Source: Clostridiales bacterium (GTDB taxonomy: Bacteria > Bacillota > Clostridia > Clostridiales > Oxobacteraceae). From it: a stretch of DNA of 38,146 bases. Below are positions 7,147-15,986 of this stretch, piece by piece. The position numbers were made by a program, and so were the translations under genes. How positions within the stretch are numbered: position 1 is the stretch's first letter; each line of letters starts with the position of its first letter. Below the pieces are notes generated by a model, which was not told the DNA's origin, ran no database searches, and saw only the letters and a list, made by a program, of their open reading frames with translations. The stretch is taken from positions 1 through 38,146 of the forward strand of contig JASEJN010000031.1 in assembly GCA_030016385.1 (NCBI GenBank). The letters run 5' to 3'.

Positions 7147-8499
7147 CTATTTTAATCTATTTTCAAGGATTTGTTTTTCTTTTTCATAACCTTTTTTGCC
7201 GAGAAGCGCAAACATGTTCTTTTTATATGCTTCGACTCCCGGCTGATTAAATGGGTTTACTCCAAGAAGATAGCCGCTTATTCCACACGCCTTCTCGAAA
7301 AAGTATACGGTTTTTCCAAAATAATAATCGCTTATTTCAGGGACATTTATTATCAGGTTTGGCACGCCGCCATCTACATGAGCAAGTACGGTCCCCATAA
7401 AAGCCCTTTTATTCACAAAATCCATGCTTCTCCCTGCAAGATAATTAAGCCCGTCGGTATTTTCATCTTCCTTATTTATATTGATATCCACCTTAGGCTT
7501 GCTGATGTTTATGACCGTTTCAAAAATATTCCTGAGCCCCTGCTGGATATACTGCCCCATCGAATGGAGATCCGTCGTGAAATTGACGGATGCCGGGAAT
7601 ATACCCTTGTTGTCCTTTCCTTCGCTTTCTCCGTAAAGCTGTTTCCACCATTCTGAAAAATATTGAAGCATCGGCTCATAATTTACAAGTATCTCTGTGG
7701 TCTTTCCTTTCCTATACAGAATATTTCTTACAGCCGCATATTTATAACATGTATTTTTGCTTACATCACCGTCTGCATATTCATCCCTTGCATCCCTTGC
7801 GCCTTCCATTATCTTATCTACATCCGCACCGCTGACTGCAATCGGAAGCAAGCCAACGGCCGTAAGCACCGAATATCTCCCACCGACATCATCAGGTATT
7901 ACAAATGTTTCGTACCCCTCTTTATCGGCAAGACTTTTGAGCGCTCCCTTTTCCTTGTCGGTTGTGGCAAATATCCTTTTCTTTGCCTCATCTTTTCCAT
8001 ATTTTTTCTCAAGATAATCTCTGAATATGCGAAATGCTATGCCGGGCTCCGTAGTTGTTCCCGACTTTGATATCACATTTACTGATATATCCTTTCCCTT
8101 TATTAAGTCCATAAGGCCTGAAAGATATGTACCGCTTATGCTGTTTCCTGCAAAATATATACCGGTCTTTTTGCCCTTTTGGTTCGGAAGATAGTTGTAA
8201 AATGGGTGAGATAGCACATCGATGCCGGCTTTTGCACCGAGGTATGATCCGCCGATTCCTATTACTATCAGTATATCGGAATTCTCCCTTATCCTTTGTG
8301 CGGCTCTTTTAATCCTTTCAAATTCAGCCTTGTCATAATTTACGGGCAGGTCCACCCATCCTGTGTAGTCATTCCCTGCGCCGGTCTTATTATGAAGCAT
8401 TTCATGGGCGGTTCTTATCTGCGAAGACAAGTTTTCAATTTCATACTCCGAAAAAAACTTCAATGAATTTGAATAATCAAATGTTATACATTTGTCCAT
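7147..8499 (-). CDS. pgi: Glucose-6-phosphate isomerase
   Basis: This cytosolic glycolytic enzyme interconverts glucose-6-phosphate and fructose-6-phosphate. The 450-aa length is the short form typical of Firmicutes. Visible family motifs are the phosphate-site [32 protein letters not shown] (PGI signature 1), QGLRNIFET with the catalytic Glu region, and a C-terminal [10 protein letters not shown] with the catalytic lysine region. ATG 8499 follows a perfect AGGAGGT (8506-8512); the longer reading to 8538 is untranslated leader. The minus-strand leader upstream has a TATAAT-like box near 8642 and a 7-bp hairpin near 8595-8620, neither clearly regulatory. It is monocistronic by its terminator. 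Confidence 0.95.
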   Translation of the reverse strand: MDKCITFDYSNSLKFFSEYEIENLSSQIRTAHEMLHNKTGAGNDYTGWVDLPVNYDKAEFERIKRAAQRIRENSDILIVIGIGGSYLGAKAGIDVLSHPFYNYLPNQKGKKTGIYFAGNSISGTYLSGLMDLIKGKDISVNVISKSGTTTEPGIAFRIFRDYLEKKYGKDEAKKRIFATTDKEKGALKSLADKEGYETFVIPDDVGGRYSVLTAVGLLPIAVSGADVDKIMEGARDARDEYADGDVSKNTCYKYAAVRNILYRKGKTTEILVNYEPMLQYFSEWWKQLYGESEGKDNKGIFPASVNFTTDLHSMGQYIQQGLRNIFETVINISKPKVDININKEDENTDGLNYLAGRSMDFVNKRAFMGTVLAHVDGGVPNLIINVPEISDYYFGKTVYFFEKACGISGYLLGVNPFNQPGVEAYKKNMFALLGKKGYEKEKQILENRLK

Positions 8500-8702
8500 A
8501 ATTTTACCTCCTGAATATGATGAATATTTATAATGCATTTTCCATCCATATTAAATAATTGTTTTGTATCGACTGCTTGTATCCCTTAAGTTTTGCAAGG
8601 CTGCTGCAGAGTTTTAAGCCCTACAGCACTGCATTAAAATTATAACATATTAATTTTTGTCATAAAAGTTATAAAATTTTCTGATAATTATATAAAGATG
8701 CG

Positions 8703-9482
8703 TCATCCAATAGTTGAAAATCCCCTGAAGCCTGCGTCAGCGATAGCCGATTCTGCTATCCTTTCCCCGTAACCTATCCTTTCTATATGATGAGCATCCG
8801 ATCCAAATACCAATTTAACTCCTTTATCCTTCATATACTTCAGCGTTTCCCTTTCCGGAACGATACTCCCGTGCCTCACAAGCCATTTTGTATTTATTTC
8901 AATGGCACAATTGTTTTTTATTAATGAATCACAAATGTCATTCAAAAGGTCCGGATAATAGTTTAACCCGGGAATCCCTTCTCTTCTTGCAACTTCAATA
9001 TGCCCTATTATATTAAAAAGCCCGCTGTTTATGGCTTTTAACACGTGAGTATAATAAATACTGCCGACCTTTTTAGTATCTCCCGTCAATTTGACGACGG
9101 TTTTAAAATGCATTATCCCTATGAGGTGTACGGAACCTATGGTATAATCAAAATCATATTTCTTTATGATATCCCTTAAAAACGGCTCGCCCTCCGGTGA
9201 ATAACATATCTCAACCCCTATTAGTATCGGCAATCCCTTTGATTTTGCACTTTTTAAAAAATCTATATATTTATCGGGATCCTTATCAAACTTTAATTTT
9301 TTATGTTTTTCGCCGCTTTTCAATATATGGCTATACAGCGGCTCAAAACCCATTAACGATTTTGTGTGTATAACAACGCCGACTTTATCAACACCTGATT
9401 TTTTCGCAGTCGCACACATTTTTTCTATAGTGCCGGCAGACCATTCAAGTTTATCCAAATGCACGTGGTAATCTACAAGCAT
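8703..9482 (-). CDS. PHP-domain metal-dependent phosphoesterase (HisJ-like)
   Basis: The 259-aa protein of the polymerase-and-histidinol-phosphatase superfamily has metal-ligand motifs in order: HVHLD (6-10), GVEICYS with E91, GSVH with H119, GHIE with H161, and GSDAHH (227-232). This is the layout of histidinol-phosphatase HisJ. No other histidine gene is nearby, so it could equally hydrolyse another phosphomonoester. It starts at ATG behind GAGGGTG. The gene stands alone between pgi and the LysM-CAP gene on the same strand. Family is secure; substrate is unknown. Confidence 0.8.
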   Translation of the reverse strand: MLVDYHVHLDKLEWSAGTIEKMCATAKKSGVDKVGVVIHTKSLMGFEPLYSHILKSGEKHKKLKFDKDPDKYIDFLKSAKSKGLPILIGVEICYSPEGEPFLRDIIKKYDFDYTIGSVHLIGIMHFKTVVKLTGDTKKVGSIYYTHVLKAINSGLFNIIGHIEVARREGIPGLNYYPDLLNDICDSLIKNNCAIEINTKWLVRHGSIVPERETLKYMKDKGVKLVFGSDAHHIERIGYGERIAESAIADAGFRGFSTIG

Positions 9483-9565
9483 ACATACACCCTCTATAAT
9501 CCTTATATGCTATATATTATTCAATACGACATGTAAAAGTGCAAAGATGACGGAATTGAAAAAAG

Positions 9566-9657
9566 GCTGTCTCAAAATAAGTTTTATCTACAATATATTG
9601 AATTCACAAATTTAACCTACTCAATATTTTGTATTATTTCTCAATTTTGAGACAGCA
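9566..9657. repeat. 92-bp inverted repeat with perfect 13-bp ends
   Basis: GCTGTCTCAAAAT at 9566-9578 is exactly complementary to 9645-9657. The interior keeps imperfect pairing around CAATATATTG/CAATATTTTG. On the minus strand the right-hand repeat is followed by CTTTTTTC, so it can end the LysM-CAP transcript 4 bases after its stop. The GGCTGTCTCAAAA sequence resembles insertion-sequence ends, so it may be a MITE reused as a terminator. Confidence 0.65.
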
Positions 9658-9660
9658 TCT

Positions 9661-10293
9661 TTAATACAAAGGTTTTATAAACATCTGCGTCCAGTATGCA
9701 ACCCCTTTGCTGCTTTTTGCATATCCTACGCCTATCTCCGTATAAGAAGGGCTCAGAATATTTGATCTGTGTCCCGGCGAATTCATCCATGCATTCATAA
9801 CTTCTTCGGGCGTTCTTTGACCCATCGCTATATTTTCACCTGCTGATGAAAAATTTATCCCGAAATCCTGTATCATGGTAAACGGAGATCCGTATGTCGG
9901 CGATATATGAGAGAAATAACTTTTGTTTATCATGTCTGCAGATTTATATCTTGCTACCCTTTCAAGCTGCCAGTTGTTTTTTAAAGGCTGCAACCCCCTT
10001 TTAACCCTTTCCTTGTTTACAAGGTCGACAACTTTTAGCTCTATAGTTTTAACATCCGTCTGGTCCGGTATATTTATAACCTGTCCGGGGTAAATAAGCG
10101 AAGGATTTTTTATTTGGGGATTTGCCGCGATCAATTCCGATGTTCCAACCTGATATTTAACTGCTATCTTCCATAGTGTATCTCCCCATACAACACTATA
10201 TTTGCCGGCTGATGCAAAAGCAACCGGGCTTTTTATAATAAATACGGCTGCAACTGCCGCTACAAACAGCAATATTTTTTTCGGATATTTCAT
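9661..10293 (-). CDS. Secreted LysM and CAP (SCP/YkwD) domain protein
   Basis: The 210-aa exported protein has a signal peptide at residues 1-28 (KK followed by a hydrophobic run and an AFASA cleavage site). A LysM peptidoglycan-binding domain follows (about 30-74: YSVVWGDTLWKIA through YPGQVINIP), then a CAP domain (about 85-210) with HISP, GENIAMG and SPGHRSNILSPSYTEIGVGYA. This is the YkwD/SafA-like layout seen in clostridial spore or wall proteins; enzymatic activity is unproven. ATG 10293 is chosen because the GTG reading at 10302 overlaps its GGGGAGGTG ribosome site. Upstream, 10294-10440 has no recognised gene. Confidence 0.88.
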   Translation of the reverse strand: MKYPKKILLFVAAVAAVFIIKSPVAFASAGKYSVVWGDTLWKIAVKYQVGTSELIAANPQIKNPSLIYPGQVINIPDQTDVKTIELKVVDLVNKERVKRGLQPLKNNWQLERVARYKSADMINKSYFSHISPTYGSPFTMIQDFGINFSSAGENIAMGQRTPEEVMNAWMNSPGHRSNILSPSYTEIGVGYAKSSKGVAYWTQMFIKPLY

Positions 10294-10444
10294 AACATGC
10301 ACCTCCCCTATTTATTATTTCTGTTTATGTGAAATAAATGCATCCTTAACTCCGCCTCGATTAGCCAGCCTTCAGTTAGTGCATGCTTTTTTGTATGGAG
10401 AATATTATGGAAAGGCTTATCGAGAAGATAACACCGGAAATTGA

Positions 10445-10473
10445 TTAATTAAAATCACTAATTGTGATAAAAT
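10445..10473 (+). promoter_or_regulatory. Candidate promoter of the class IV aminotransferase gene
   Basis: TTAATT (10445-10450), a 17-base spacer and TAAAAT (10468-10473) lie 36 bases before the start codon. The spacer contains the small palindrome TCAC-TAATT-GTGA. The -35 is weak, so the call is tentative. Confidence 0.4.
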
Positions 10474-10508
10474 AATATTGTTCAAATAAAAAATGGAAGG
10501 TGTATTTT

Positions 10509-11345
10509 ATGGAAAAGGAAATAACAGGTAAATACGTGATATCCGGGGATACTATCATAAGTACGGATGAGTTTGACTTCAATCTTACAAAAAAAGTCCC
10601 CGGAGTATACGAAGTCATAAGGATTATCGATGGCGTCCCGCTATTTTTTGAAAAACACATGGATAGGTTTGCATCATCCGCCAAGCTCTTAGGCTTTGAT
10701 CTTAAAATATCGGATAGCTCCATCTTATCCGCAATCGATAGATTAGTAGACAAAAATAGCACCCCGACAGGAAATATAAAGATTGTAATAAACGACCTTG
10801 AAAAACATTCGAGGAAAATTTATGCATTTTTTATAAAGCACAGATATCCGACACCTGATGAAATATCAGAAGGAGTACCTGTGATATTGTTTAACGCTGA
10901 AAGAAACAATCCAAATGCAAAGTCGACGGATCTTTCTATACGAAATAAGATAAATGAAGCCATAAAGGCTAACAATGCATATGAGGCTCTGTTAGTGGAC
11001 AGAAATAACGAGATTACGGAAGGAAGCAAATCGAACGTCTTTTTTTTAAAGGCAAACAAGATATTTACGACGCCTGTCGAAACTGTGCTTCCTGGAATAA
11101 CAAGAGAATATGTAATCGATATATGCAAAAATCTGAAACTTGATCTTTCGGAGTCCGCTTTAAGGGTCTGCGATATAATGGAAATGGATGGACTGTTTTT
11201 GACGGGGACATCGCCGCAAGTTCTCCCGATATCCCGCGTTAATAATACATCCTTTGGATCAGCCAAAAGTGAGATAATAAAAAATATCAGAATACATTAT
11301 GAAAGAATAGTAAATGAATATATAAGCTCCTTCAATCGCCGTTAA
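10509..11345 (+). CDS. Class IV PLP aminotransferase/aminodeoxychorismate lyase-like
   Basis: The 278-aa protein is of the fold-type IV PLP family (IlvE, D-amino-acid transaminase, PabC). Motifs include VYEVIRIIDGVPLFFEKHMDRF near the N-terminus, the PLP-lysine region NAKSTD (K138 by alignment to IKSLN), EALLVDRNNEITEGSKSNVFF, and TSPQVLPIS at the C-terminus. Sequence alone does not separate transaminase from 4-amino-4-deoxychorismate lyase. No pabA/pabB or branched-chain genes are next to it. The GTG reading at 10500 is rejected because it lies in the GGAAGGTG ribosome site. It ends at a terminator shared with the convergent YdbC gene. Confidence 0.8.
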   Translation: MEKEITGKYVISGDTIISTDEFDFNLTKKVPGVYEVIRIIDGVPLFFEKHMDRFASSAKLLGFDLKISDSSILSAIDRLVDKNSTPTGNIKIVINDLEKHSRKIYAFFIKHRYPTPDEISEGVPVILFNAERNNPNAKSTDLSIRNKINEAIKANNAYEALLVDRNNEITEGSKSNVFFLKANKIFTTPVETVLPGITREYVIDICKNLKLDLSESALRVCDIMEMDGLFLTGTSPQVLPISRVNNTSFGSAKSEIIKNIRIHYERIVNEYISSFNRR

Positions 11346-11348
11346 ATT

Positions 11349-11400
11349 TAAAAGAGGTAAAAAAATAACCGGTTTCCCGGTTATTTTTTTACCTCTTTTA
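11349..11400. terminator. Bidirectional terminator with perfect 24-bp stem
   Basis: The arms 11349-11372 and 11377-11400 are exact complements around a 4-base loop. Each direction gives a CCGG-capped stem followed by a T-rich run. It serves the aminotransferase gene (+) and the YdbC gene (-). The last five codons and TAA stop of the YdbC gene (11381-11398) lie inside the stem. Confidence 0.92.
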
Positions 11401-11611
11401 AAGCATCGATAACATCGTCTATGTACTCTAATGGTATGGACAGGCCTTTCCTTGTCGGCGCAGGCTCTCCCTCATCGTTTGTGTAAAACTTCCTTATATC
11501 CACATAACCTGTTCCGTTTTTTTCGACCCGCTTTATTATAAGATGGTTTTCCCTTCCCCTGATTGCAATATCCTTTATTTCCTCTTCGCTGTCCCAGAAA
11601 CTATCGCTCAT
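11381..11611 (-). CDS. YdbC/PC4-family single-stranded DNA-binding protein
   Basis: The 76-aa protein matches the bacterial PC4-like family (YdbC), small dimeric single-strand nucleic-acid binders related to the eukaryotic coactivator p15. Typical features are the strand IIKRVEKNGTGYVDIRKFYTNDEGE, then PTRKGLSIPLEYIDDVIDAL forming the C-terminal helix. Length is normal. It starts at ATG behind a GGGAGGAG site. Its cellular target is unknown. Its 3' end doubles as a terminator arm. The upstream mgtC-like gene ends 42 bases before it, so co-transcription is possible. Confidence 0.82.
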   Translation of the reverse strand: MSDSFWDSEEEIKDIAIRGRENHLIIKRVEKNGTGYVDIRKFYTNDEGEPAPTRKGLSIPLEYIDDVIDALKEVKK

Positions 11612-11653
11612 GCTAACAACTCCTCCCTCATTTTCGCAGAATATTTATAAAAA

Positions 11654-12313
11654 TCACAGTTGATCGATGGAATATACTCCATCCTGACACATAAGCTTTC
11701 TTATGACTTCCTGCTTGTCTAAGTTCACAGGTAAATATAAATTTAAATATATTGTTATTAATTCTTTCCCATTTTCTTTGATTTCTATACTGTTTATATT
11801 TATTTTCATATCACCCAATGCTTTTCCTAATTTGCCAAGCTGACCGGGCACATTCGTCATCCGCATCTCTACTTCAAAGTATGGACTTCTCTTGGTAATC
11901 CTTTTTTCTATGCTTTTAACCAGATTTAAAGTCGCATAGGCAAGAAAAGCAACCAGGAGGCCAGGAAAATACGAACCGTTTCCGATCGCTATGCCGATGC
12001 AGGCAACAACCCACAGTCCTGCGGCCGTAGTAAGCCCTTTGATGGATGCGCCTTCCCTTATGATAGTCCCTGCACCTAGAAAACCTATCCCGCTTATGAC
12101 CTGCGCTCCAAACCTGGCCGGATCAACATTCGTAATTCCCCTATATTGTTTGAATATTTCTATGTTAACTATCTGTACCAATGCGGAACCCATGCATACG
12201 AGTATGTTCGTCCGAAGCCCCGCAGGCATGTTTTTGTGTTCTCTTTCCAATCCGATTAAAGCACCTGCAAGGGCTGAAATTATTAATCTTAAAATAATGC
12301 CTAAGTAATCCAA
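11654..12313 (-). CDS. MgtC/SapB-family membrane protein
   Basis: The 219-aa membrane protein has the MgtC N-terminal domain. It contains GALIGLEREHKNMPAGLRTNILVCMGSAL, then ARFGAQVISGIGFLGAGTI and GLTTAAGLWVVACIGIAIG, about five membrane segments. The C-terminal soluble domain (about 145-219) is ACT-like. MgtC proteins are linked to magnesium limitation and membrane-potential control, including modulation of F-type ATPase in some bacteria; whether it acts on ion-pumping ATPases here is unknown. I place the start at TTG 12313 behind GGAAGTGA; the reading from TTG 12331 starts upstream of that site. It probably lies in a run with the L,D-transpeptidase gene upstream. Confidence 0.85.
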   Translation of the reverse strand: MDYLGIILRLIISALAGALIGLEREHKNMPAGLRTNILVCMGSALVQIVNIEIFKQYRGITNVDPARFGAQVISGIGFLGAGTIIREGASIKGLTTAAGLWVVACIGIAIGNGSYFPGLLVAFLAYATLNLVKSIEKRITKRSPYFEVEMRMTNVPGQLGKLGKALGDMKININSIEIKENGKELITIYLNLYLPVNLDKQEVIRKLMCQDGVYSIDQL

Positions 12314-12390
12314 AAAATCACTTCCATGCAAAAATAGTCATAAAAGGCCTGCAAAACGGCTTTAAATCGAATCGCCATGGGAATACCAAC

Positions 12391-13017
12391 CTATTTTTGA
12401 ATAATCAGTTTTGTGTTGCTCGGGATATTCGTATAAAACCACTTTGCATCATCTAAGCTAAGCCTTATGCAGCCATGGGAAGCAGGAGTACCCAACTTAT
12501 CCGCCTCTTCCTTTATTATATTGCCATTTTTATCCATGGGAACCGAATGAAAAAGGAATGTTGTTCCAATAAATCCCACAAAATATTTTGCTCCTTCTTT
12601 ATATTCCGATGAATAAAACCATTCACCGCGTTTCTTCCCATTGTCATCGATGGAAAAGCTGCCAACCGGCGTCTCACTGTCTTTTTTCCCCGGTATGCCT
12701 GTGGAACATACCATGGATTTTATAAGCTTGCCGTCTTTAAATACATAAACTTTTTGTTCGGATATATCCACCCTTACAAAATACCCTTTTTTAACTTCGG
12801 CTGCCTGCACAACATCCGTTTCTGTTTTGTCTTCTTTGGAATCATTATCTGACATCCGCGATTTTTCAGGAAGCGTTGTGCTGTCATTTCTCTCTTCAGT
12901 CTGTTCTTGGGAAGTCTTCTTTTCAGTATCCTCCGGCGTAACTTTTTTGACCGGACTGCATCCTGAAAAAATCAAAAGCGCTATCATAATAATTATCGCA
13001 AGTCCTTTTAACCTCAT
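12391..13017 (-). CDS. L,D-transpeptidase (YkuD) lipoprotein
   Basis: The 208-aa exported enzyme should form 3-3 peptidoglycan crosslinks or attach wall proteins. It has a lipobox LIFSGC with the lipidated Cys at residue 20, and a charged Ser/Glu/Lys-rich linker to about residue 80. The YkuD domain follows, with GTTFLFHSVP and the catalytic SHGCIRLSLDDAKWFY motif. ATG 13017 is used: it follows AAGGAG at 13028-13033, whereas the reading from 13041 starts before that site. Neighbours on the same strand are a free methionine sulfoxide reductase and MgtC, suggesting envelope or stress functions. Confidence 0.9.
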   Translation of the reverse strand: MRLKGLAIIIMIALLIFSGCSPVKKVTPEDTEKKTSQEQTEERNDSTTLPEKSRMSDNDSKEDKTETDVVQAAEVKKGYFVRVDISEQKVYVFKDGKLIKSMVCSTGIPGKKDSETPVGSFSIDDNGKKRGEWFYSSEYKEGAKYFVGFIGTTFLFHSVPMDKNGNIIKEEADKLGTPASHGCIRLSLDDAKWFYTNIPSNTKLIIQK

Positions 13018-13064
13018 AATATTTGACTCCTTTGTACGCATAATTGTAAAATAATCGATTGCTT

Positions 13065-13565
13065 TTATATAGCTTTCCGCAAATCTATATACATGATAAG
13101 CTTTTCTGCAAATTTTTTTAAATATTTTTCATCCATTTCATCAAACCTTGAAAACCGCGGGCTGTCTATATCCAGAACTGCCATCACATATCCATTTGAT
13201 ATTATCGGAACGGCGATTTCGGAATTGGATGCATCGTCGCATGCTATATATCCGGGAAATTCATGCACATTTTCTACCAGAACCGATCTTTTTTCATATG
13301 CAGCAGTACCGCATACTCCCTTCCCGGGTTTTATGCGAGTACAAGCAGTCCTTCCCTGAAATGGCCCTAAAACAAGCTCCCCATCCTTAAGCAAATAAAA
13401 ACCTGCCCAGTTTATATCATCAAGGTTTTGAAACAAAAGCGCTGATGCGTTGCAAAGATTGGCAAGCCAGTCGCTTTCGCTGGATAACAAACCCTCAAGC
13501 TTTACAAGCATAATCCTGTAAAAAGTATCTTTATCAGGTACATTGATTTTTTTACCGCCCCCCAT
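13065..13565 (-). CDS. msrC: Free methionine-(R)-sulfoxide reductase (GAF domain)
   Basis: This cytosolic enzyme reduces free methionine-R-sulfoxide with thioredoxin. The 166-aa GAF-only protein carries the family motif LGPFQGRTACTRIKPGKGVC, then GTA, NVHEFPGYIACDDASNSEIAVP and VLDIDSP. The three expected cysteines are C75, C85 and C109. It starts at ATG behind GAGGTG. It is the first gene of a minus-strand run with the transpeptidase and mgtC. The thioredoxin system at 2720-3921 could supply reducing power. Confidence 0.9.
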   Translation of the reverse strand: MGGGKKINVPDKDTFYRIMLVKLEGLLSSESDWLANLCNASALLFQNLDDINWAGFYLLKDGELVLGPFQGRTACTRIKPGKGVCGTAAYEKRSVLVENVHEFPGYIACDDASNSEIAVPIISNGYVMAVLDIDSPRFSRFDEMDEKYLKKFAEKLIMYIDLRKAI

Positions 13566-13647
13566 AAGTTACACCTCACATCCTTGATTTACATTTAATT
13601 TTACCCTTTAGATACCGCAGCGTCAAGACTCTTTAGCCTTTCCTGCA

Positions 13648-13735
13648 ATTCGTAATTTGAAATATGGCATAAATAGGATTATGTTATTTTGAGCAACGTT
13701 CGTAATATTCTTCAAATAATATTTATACACATACA
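13648..13735. repeat. Fragments of hairpin elements C and A, joined
   Basis: Bases 13648-13698 match 4117-4167 (element C left end) at about 46 of 51 positions, including a run of 31 identical bases. Directly after, 13699-13720 holds the inverted tip of element A (AATATTCTTC). No partner arms follow, so this copy cannot form the full hairpin. The rest of the 323-base gap 13566-13888 is AT-rich and holds only the TTG-start ribosome site of the next gene. Confidence 0.7.
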
Positions 13736-13888
13736 AATTTTACTAATTTGAAATAATATCGATATGAATATATAATATAGATAGGTTTATTTTGAAATAT
13801 AGCTGGAGGATAGGCGATATGTAACGACAAAATATCGGTATTATTTGTAATATATTTGAATTGCTGGTTTCGATAGGGGGATATTGTT

Positions 13889-14710
13889 TTGGATTTTAAT
13901 GGCATTTCATTCGAAGACAGGCATTTATTCGATGGTTTTGAATATCTATGTTCCGATTATATTTTTTCTTATATTTATATGTATTCTGATCTTTATAAAT
14001 TGAAATTATATCACGATGACAGGACCGTTATTATTTCTCAGTCCGTAAACAGTCCTGTTTTTTATGTGCCTCTCGGGGACACTGAGTACGGGGTCAAGCT
14101 TGTTGTCGACTATTGTAAGGCTCTTGGACTGGCTCCAATTTTCGTCAAAGTAACCGAGAAGTATTTTGAACTATTCGATGAATTCAAATTCAAACTTAAA
14201 GAGGACAGGAATTCATTCGATTACGTGTTTAAAAATTCGGACCTTGCATCCTACAAAGGTAAAAAATACAGAAAGCAGCGGAATAACCTTTCGAATTATT
14301 TGAGGACAGTAAGGGCAACGTACACCGATGACATTTATAATCATATAGATGAATGCAAAGCCTTTACATATAAGTTTTATAATAACAGGAAGGAAATATA
14401 TAATCCCACTATTAAGATACTGGGCAGGGCCGTCGACTTGGGATGCAGGGGTGGGATTGTATGGGATGGGCCGAGTATCCAGGGTTATTGCATATATGAG
14501 AGTATCTCAAAGGATACCGCTTTATCCCACGTTGAGCTTACCGACAATACTGAAAGAGGCGTTCATTCATTTATGATAAAAAATGTGTCTTCGGATATCG
14601 ATGAGGATTATATAAATAAGGAAGATGACATGGGTCTGCCAGGGCTGAGGCGTTTTAAAGAATCATACAGCCCGTGTTTTATGATCAAAAAATATATCGC
14701 ATCAAAGTAA
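13889..14710 (+). CDS. DUF2156-family protein (phosphatidylglycerol lysyltransferase-like domain)
   Basis: The 273-aa protein belongs to the family of GNAT-like domains related to the catalytic part of MprF lysyl-phosphatidylglycerol synthases. Supporting motifs are KGKKYRKQRNNLSNYLR (about 126-142) and the C-terminal NKEDDMGLPGLRRFKESYSP (about 246-265), hallmark strings of DUF2156. It has no membrane segments, unlike MprF, so it is probably a stand-alone cytosolic acyl- or aminoacyl-transferase of unknown substrate. The start is TTG, 8 bases after a run of Gs at 13876-13880. It is followed 43 bases later by the cysteine desulfurase gene and likely shares its transcript. Confidence 0.78.
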   Translation: MDFNGISFEDRHLFDGFEYLCSDYIFSYIYMYSDLYKLKLYHDDRTVIISQSVNSPVFYVPLGDTEYGVKLVVDYCKALGLAPIFVKVTEKYFELFDEFKFKLKEDRNSFDYVFKNSDLASYKGKKYRKQRNNLSNYLRTVRATYTDDIYNHIDECKAFTYKFYNNRKEIYNPTIKILGRAVDLGCRGGIVWDGPSIQGYCIYESISKDTALSHVELTDNTERGVHSFMIKNVSSDIDEDYINKEDDMGLPGLRRFKESYSPCFMIKKYIASK

Positions 14711-14753
14711 GCTTAAATATTATTATTTACAGCACATAAAAGAAGGTGAAAAT

Positions 14754-15911
14754 GTGAGAAAAATATACCTCGACAATGCATCGACGAGTTATCCCAAGCC
14801 CCAATGTGTTATAGACACCATGGTCGACTTTATGAAAAATATAGGATGCAATCCGGGTCGGGGAGGATATGAAAAGTCAGTGGAATCCGACAGAATCGTA
14901 TACGATGCAAGGAAAACCATAAATGACTTTTTTAACGGGCCTTCTTCAAAAAATGTTATATTTACACAAAACATAACGATGTCTTTGAACACTATAATGA
15001 AGGGCATGTTTAAGAAAAACTGGCATATCATAACGACATCCATGGAGCATAACAGCGTAATGCGGCCTTTGAGATCTCTTGAAAGGGAAAGGGATTTAAA
15101 CGTAACTGTCATCAAATGCTCAAAGGAAGGGTTCCTGAACCCCGATGACATTAAAAATGCCATAACAAGATTTACCAGAGCTGTTGTCATGACACATGCT
15201 TCAAACATCACAGGCACAATACTTCCTGCCTATGAGGTGGGTAAAATATGCAGGGAAAACGGGCTTTATTTTATACTCGACTCGGCGCAGACAGCAGGTA
15301 CGCTCGATATAGATTTCAAAAAATTCAACATAGACGCTTTAGCTTTCACCGGACATAAAAGCCTTTTGGGGCCTCCTGGCACAGGCGGTTTCATAATATC
15401 GGATTTTGCAAGCGAGATAACATCGTCCTTGATAGAAGGCGGCACCGGAAGTGAATCGGATATGGAAAACCAACCCGAAATATTGCCTGACAAATATGAA
15501 GGCGGCACGTTAAACACACCGGGGATCGCTTCCCTTAAATCAGGGATAGATTTTATAAAAAAGAAGACAATCGATAAAATACGCCGCCACGAGCAGAACC
15601 TTACGGATATTTTCTTAAATGGCCTGTCTTCAATAGATGGCATTACTGTTTATGGTCCTCGCAATCCCGCTTTGCAGACGGGAACAGTATCTATCAACAT
15701 TAAAGATATGGACCCTTCTGAAGTTTCTTTTATACTCGACAGCAAATACGGCATAATGACAAGATCAGGTTTGCACTGCGCTCCATCGGCACATAAAACC
15801 ATAGAAACGTTCCCCAAAGGTACGGTCAGGTTCAGCATAGGGTATTTCAACACAGAAGATGAGATCGGATATACCCTTGATGCCATAAGGGAAATATCGG
15901 ATAAAAATTAA
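14754..15911 (+). CDS. Cysteine desulfurase-like aminotransferase class V
   Basis: The 385-aa PLP enzyme should release sulfur from cysteine as an enzyme persulfide. Visible features are N-terminal YLDNASTSYPKP, the H100 region SMEHNS, PLP-contact LDSAQTAG (175-182), the PLP lysine K202 in FTGHKSLLGPPGTGG, and the catalytic cysteine C342 in RSGLHCAPSAH. This matches the clostridial SufS/Csd-like subgroup rather than IscS. No isc or suf scaffold is adjacent; a TtcA-like thiolase is encoded 7.7 kb away. It starts at GTG behind AAGGTGA. Its TAA stop lies within the terminator stem. Confidence 0.87.
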   Translation: MRKIYLDNASTSYPKPQCVIDTMVDFMKNIGCNPGRGGYEKSVESDRIVYDARKTINDFFNGPSSKNVIFTQNITMSLNTIMKGMFKKNWHIITTSMEHNSVMRPLRSLERERDLNVTVIKCSKEGFLNPDDIKNAITRFTRAVVMTHASNITGTILPAYEVGKICRENGLYFILDSAQTAGTLDIDFKKFNIDALAFTGHKSLLGPPGTGGFIISDFASEITSSLIEGGTGSESDMENQPEILPDKYEGGTLNTPGIASLKSGIDFIKKKTIDKIRRHEQNLTDIFLNGLSSIDGITVYGPRNPALQTGTVSINIKDMDPSEVSFILDSKYGIMTRSGLHCAPSAHKTIETFPKGTVRFSIGYFNTEDEIGYTLDAIREISDKN

Positions 15912-15940
15912 GCAGCAGGTTTTTTCCTGCTGCTTAATTT
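15905..15940. terminator. Terminator between convergent genes
   Basis: A perfect 15-bp stem (15905-15919 with 15926-15940) has a 6-T loop. The T-run is better on the minus strand, but both convergent genes could use it. The stop codon of the desulfurase gene (15909-15911) is in the left arm. Confidence 0.85.
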
Positions 15941-15986
15941 CACCGGTGCATGATAATAGATATGTCTGAAAGAACAGGTTTTTTAT

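Noticed and set aside
8580..8640. Riboswitch in the pgi leader
   Set aside because: Only one 7-bp hairpin and no match to a known aptamer or a following terminator.
10383..10448. Short plus-strand ORF of 21 codons ahead of the aminotransferase gene
   Set aside because: No ribosome-binding site and no support for coding; it overlaps the candidate promoter.
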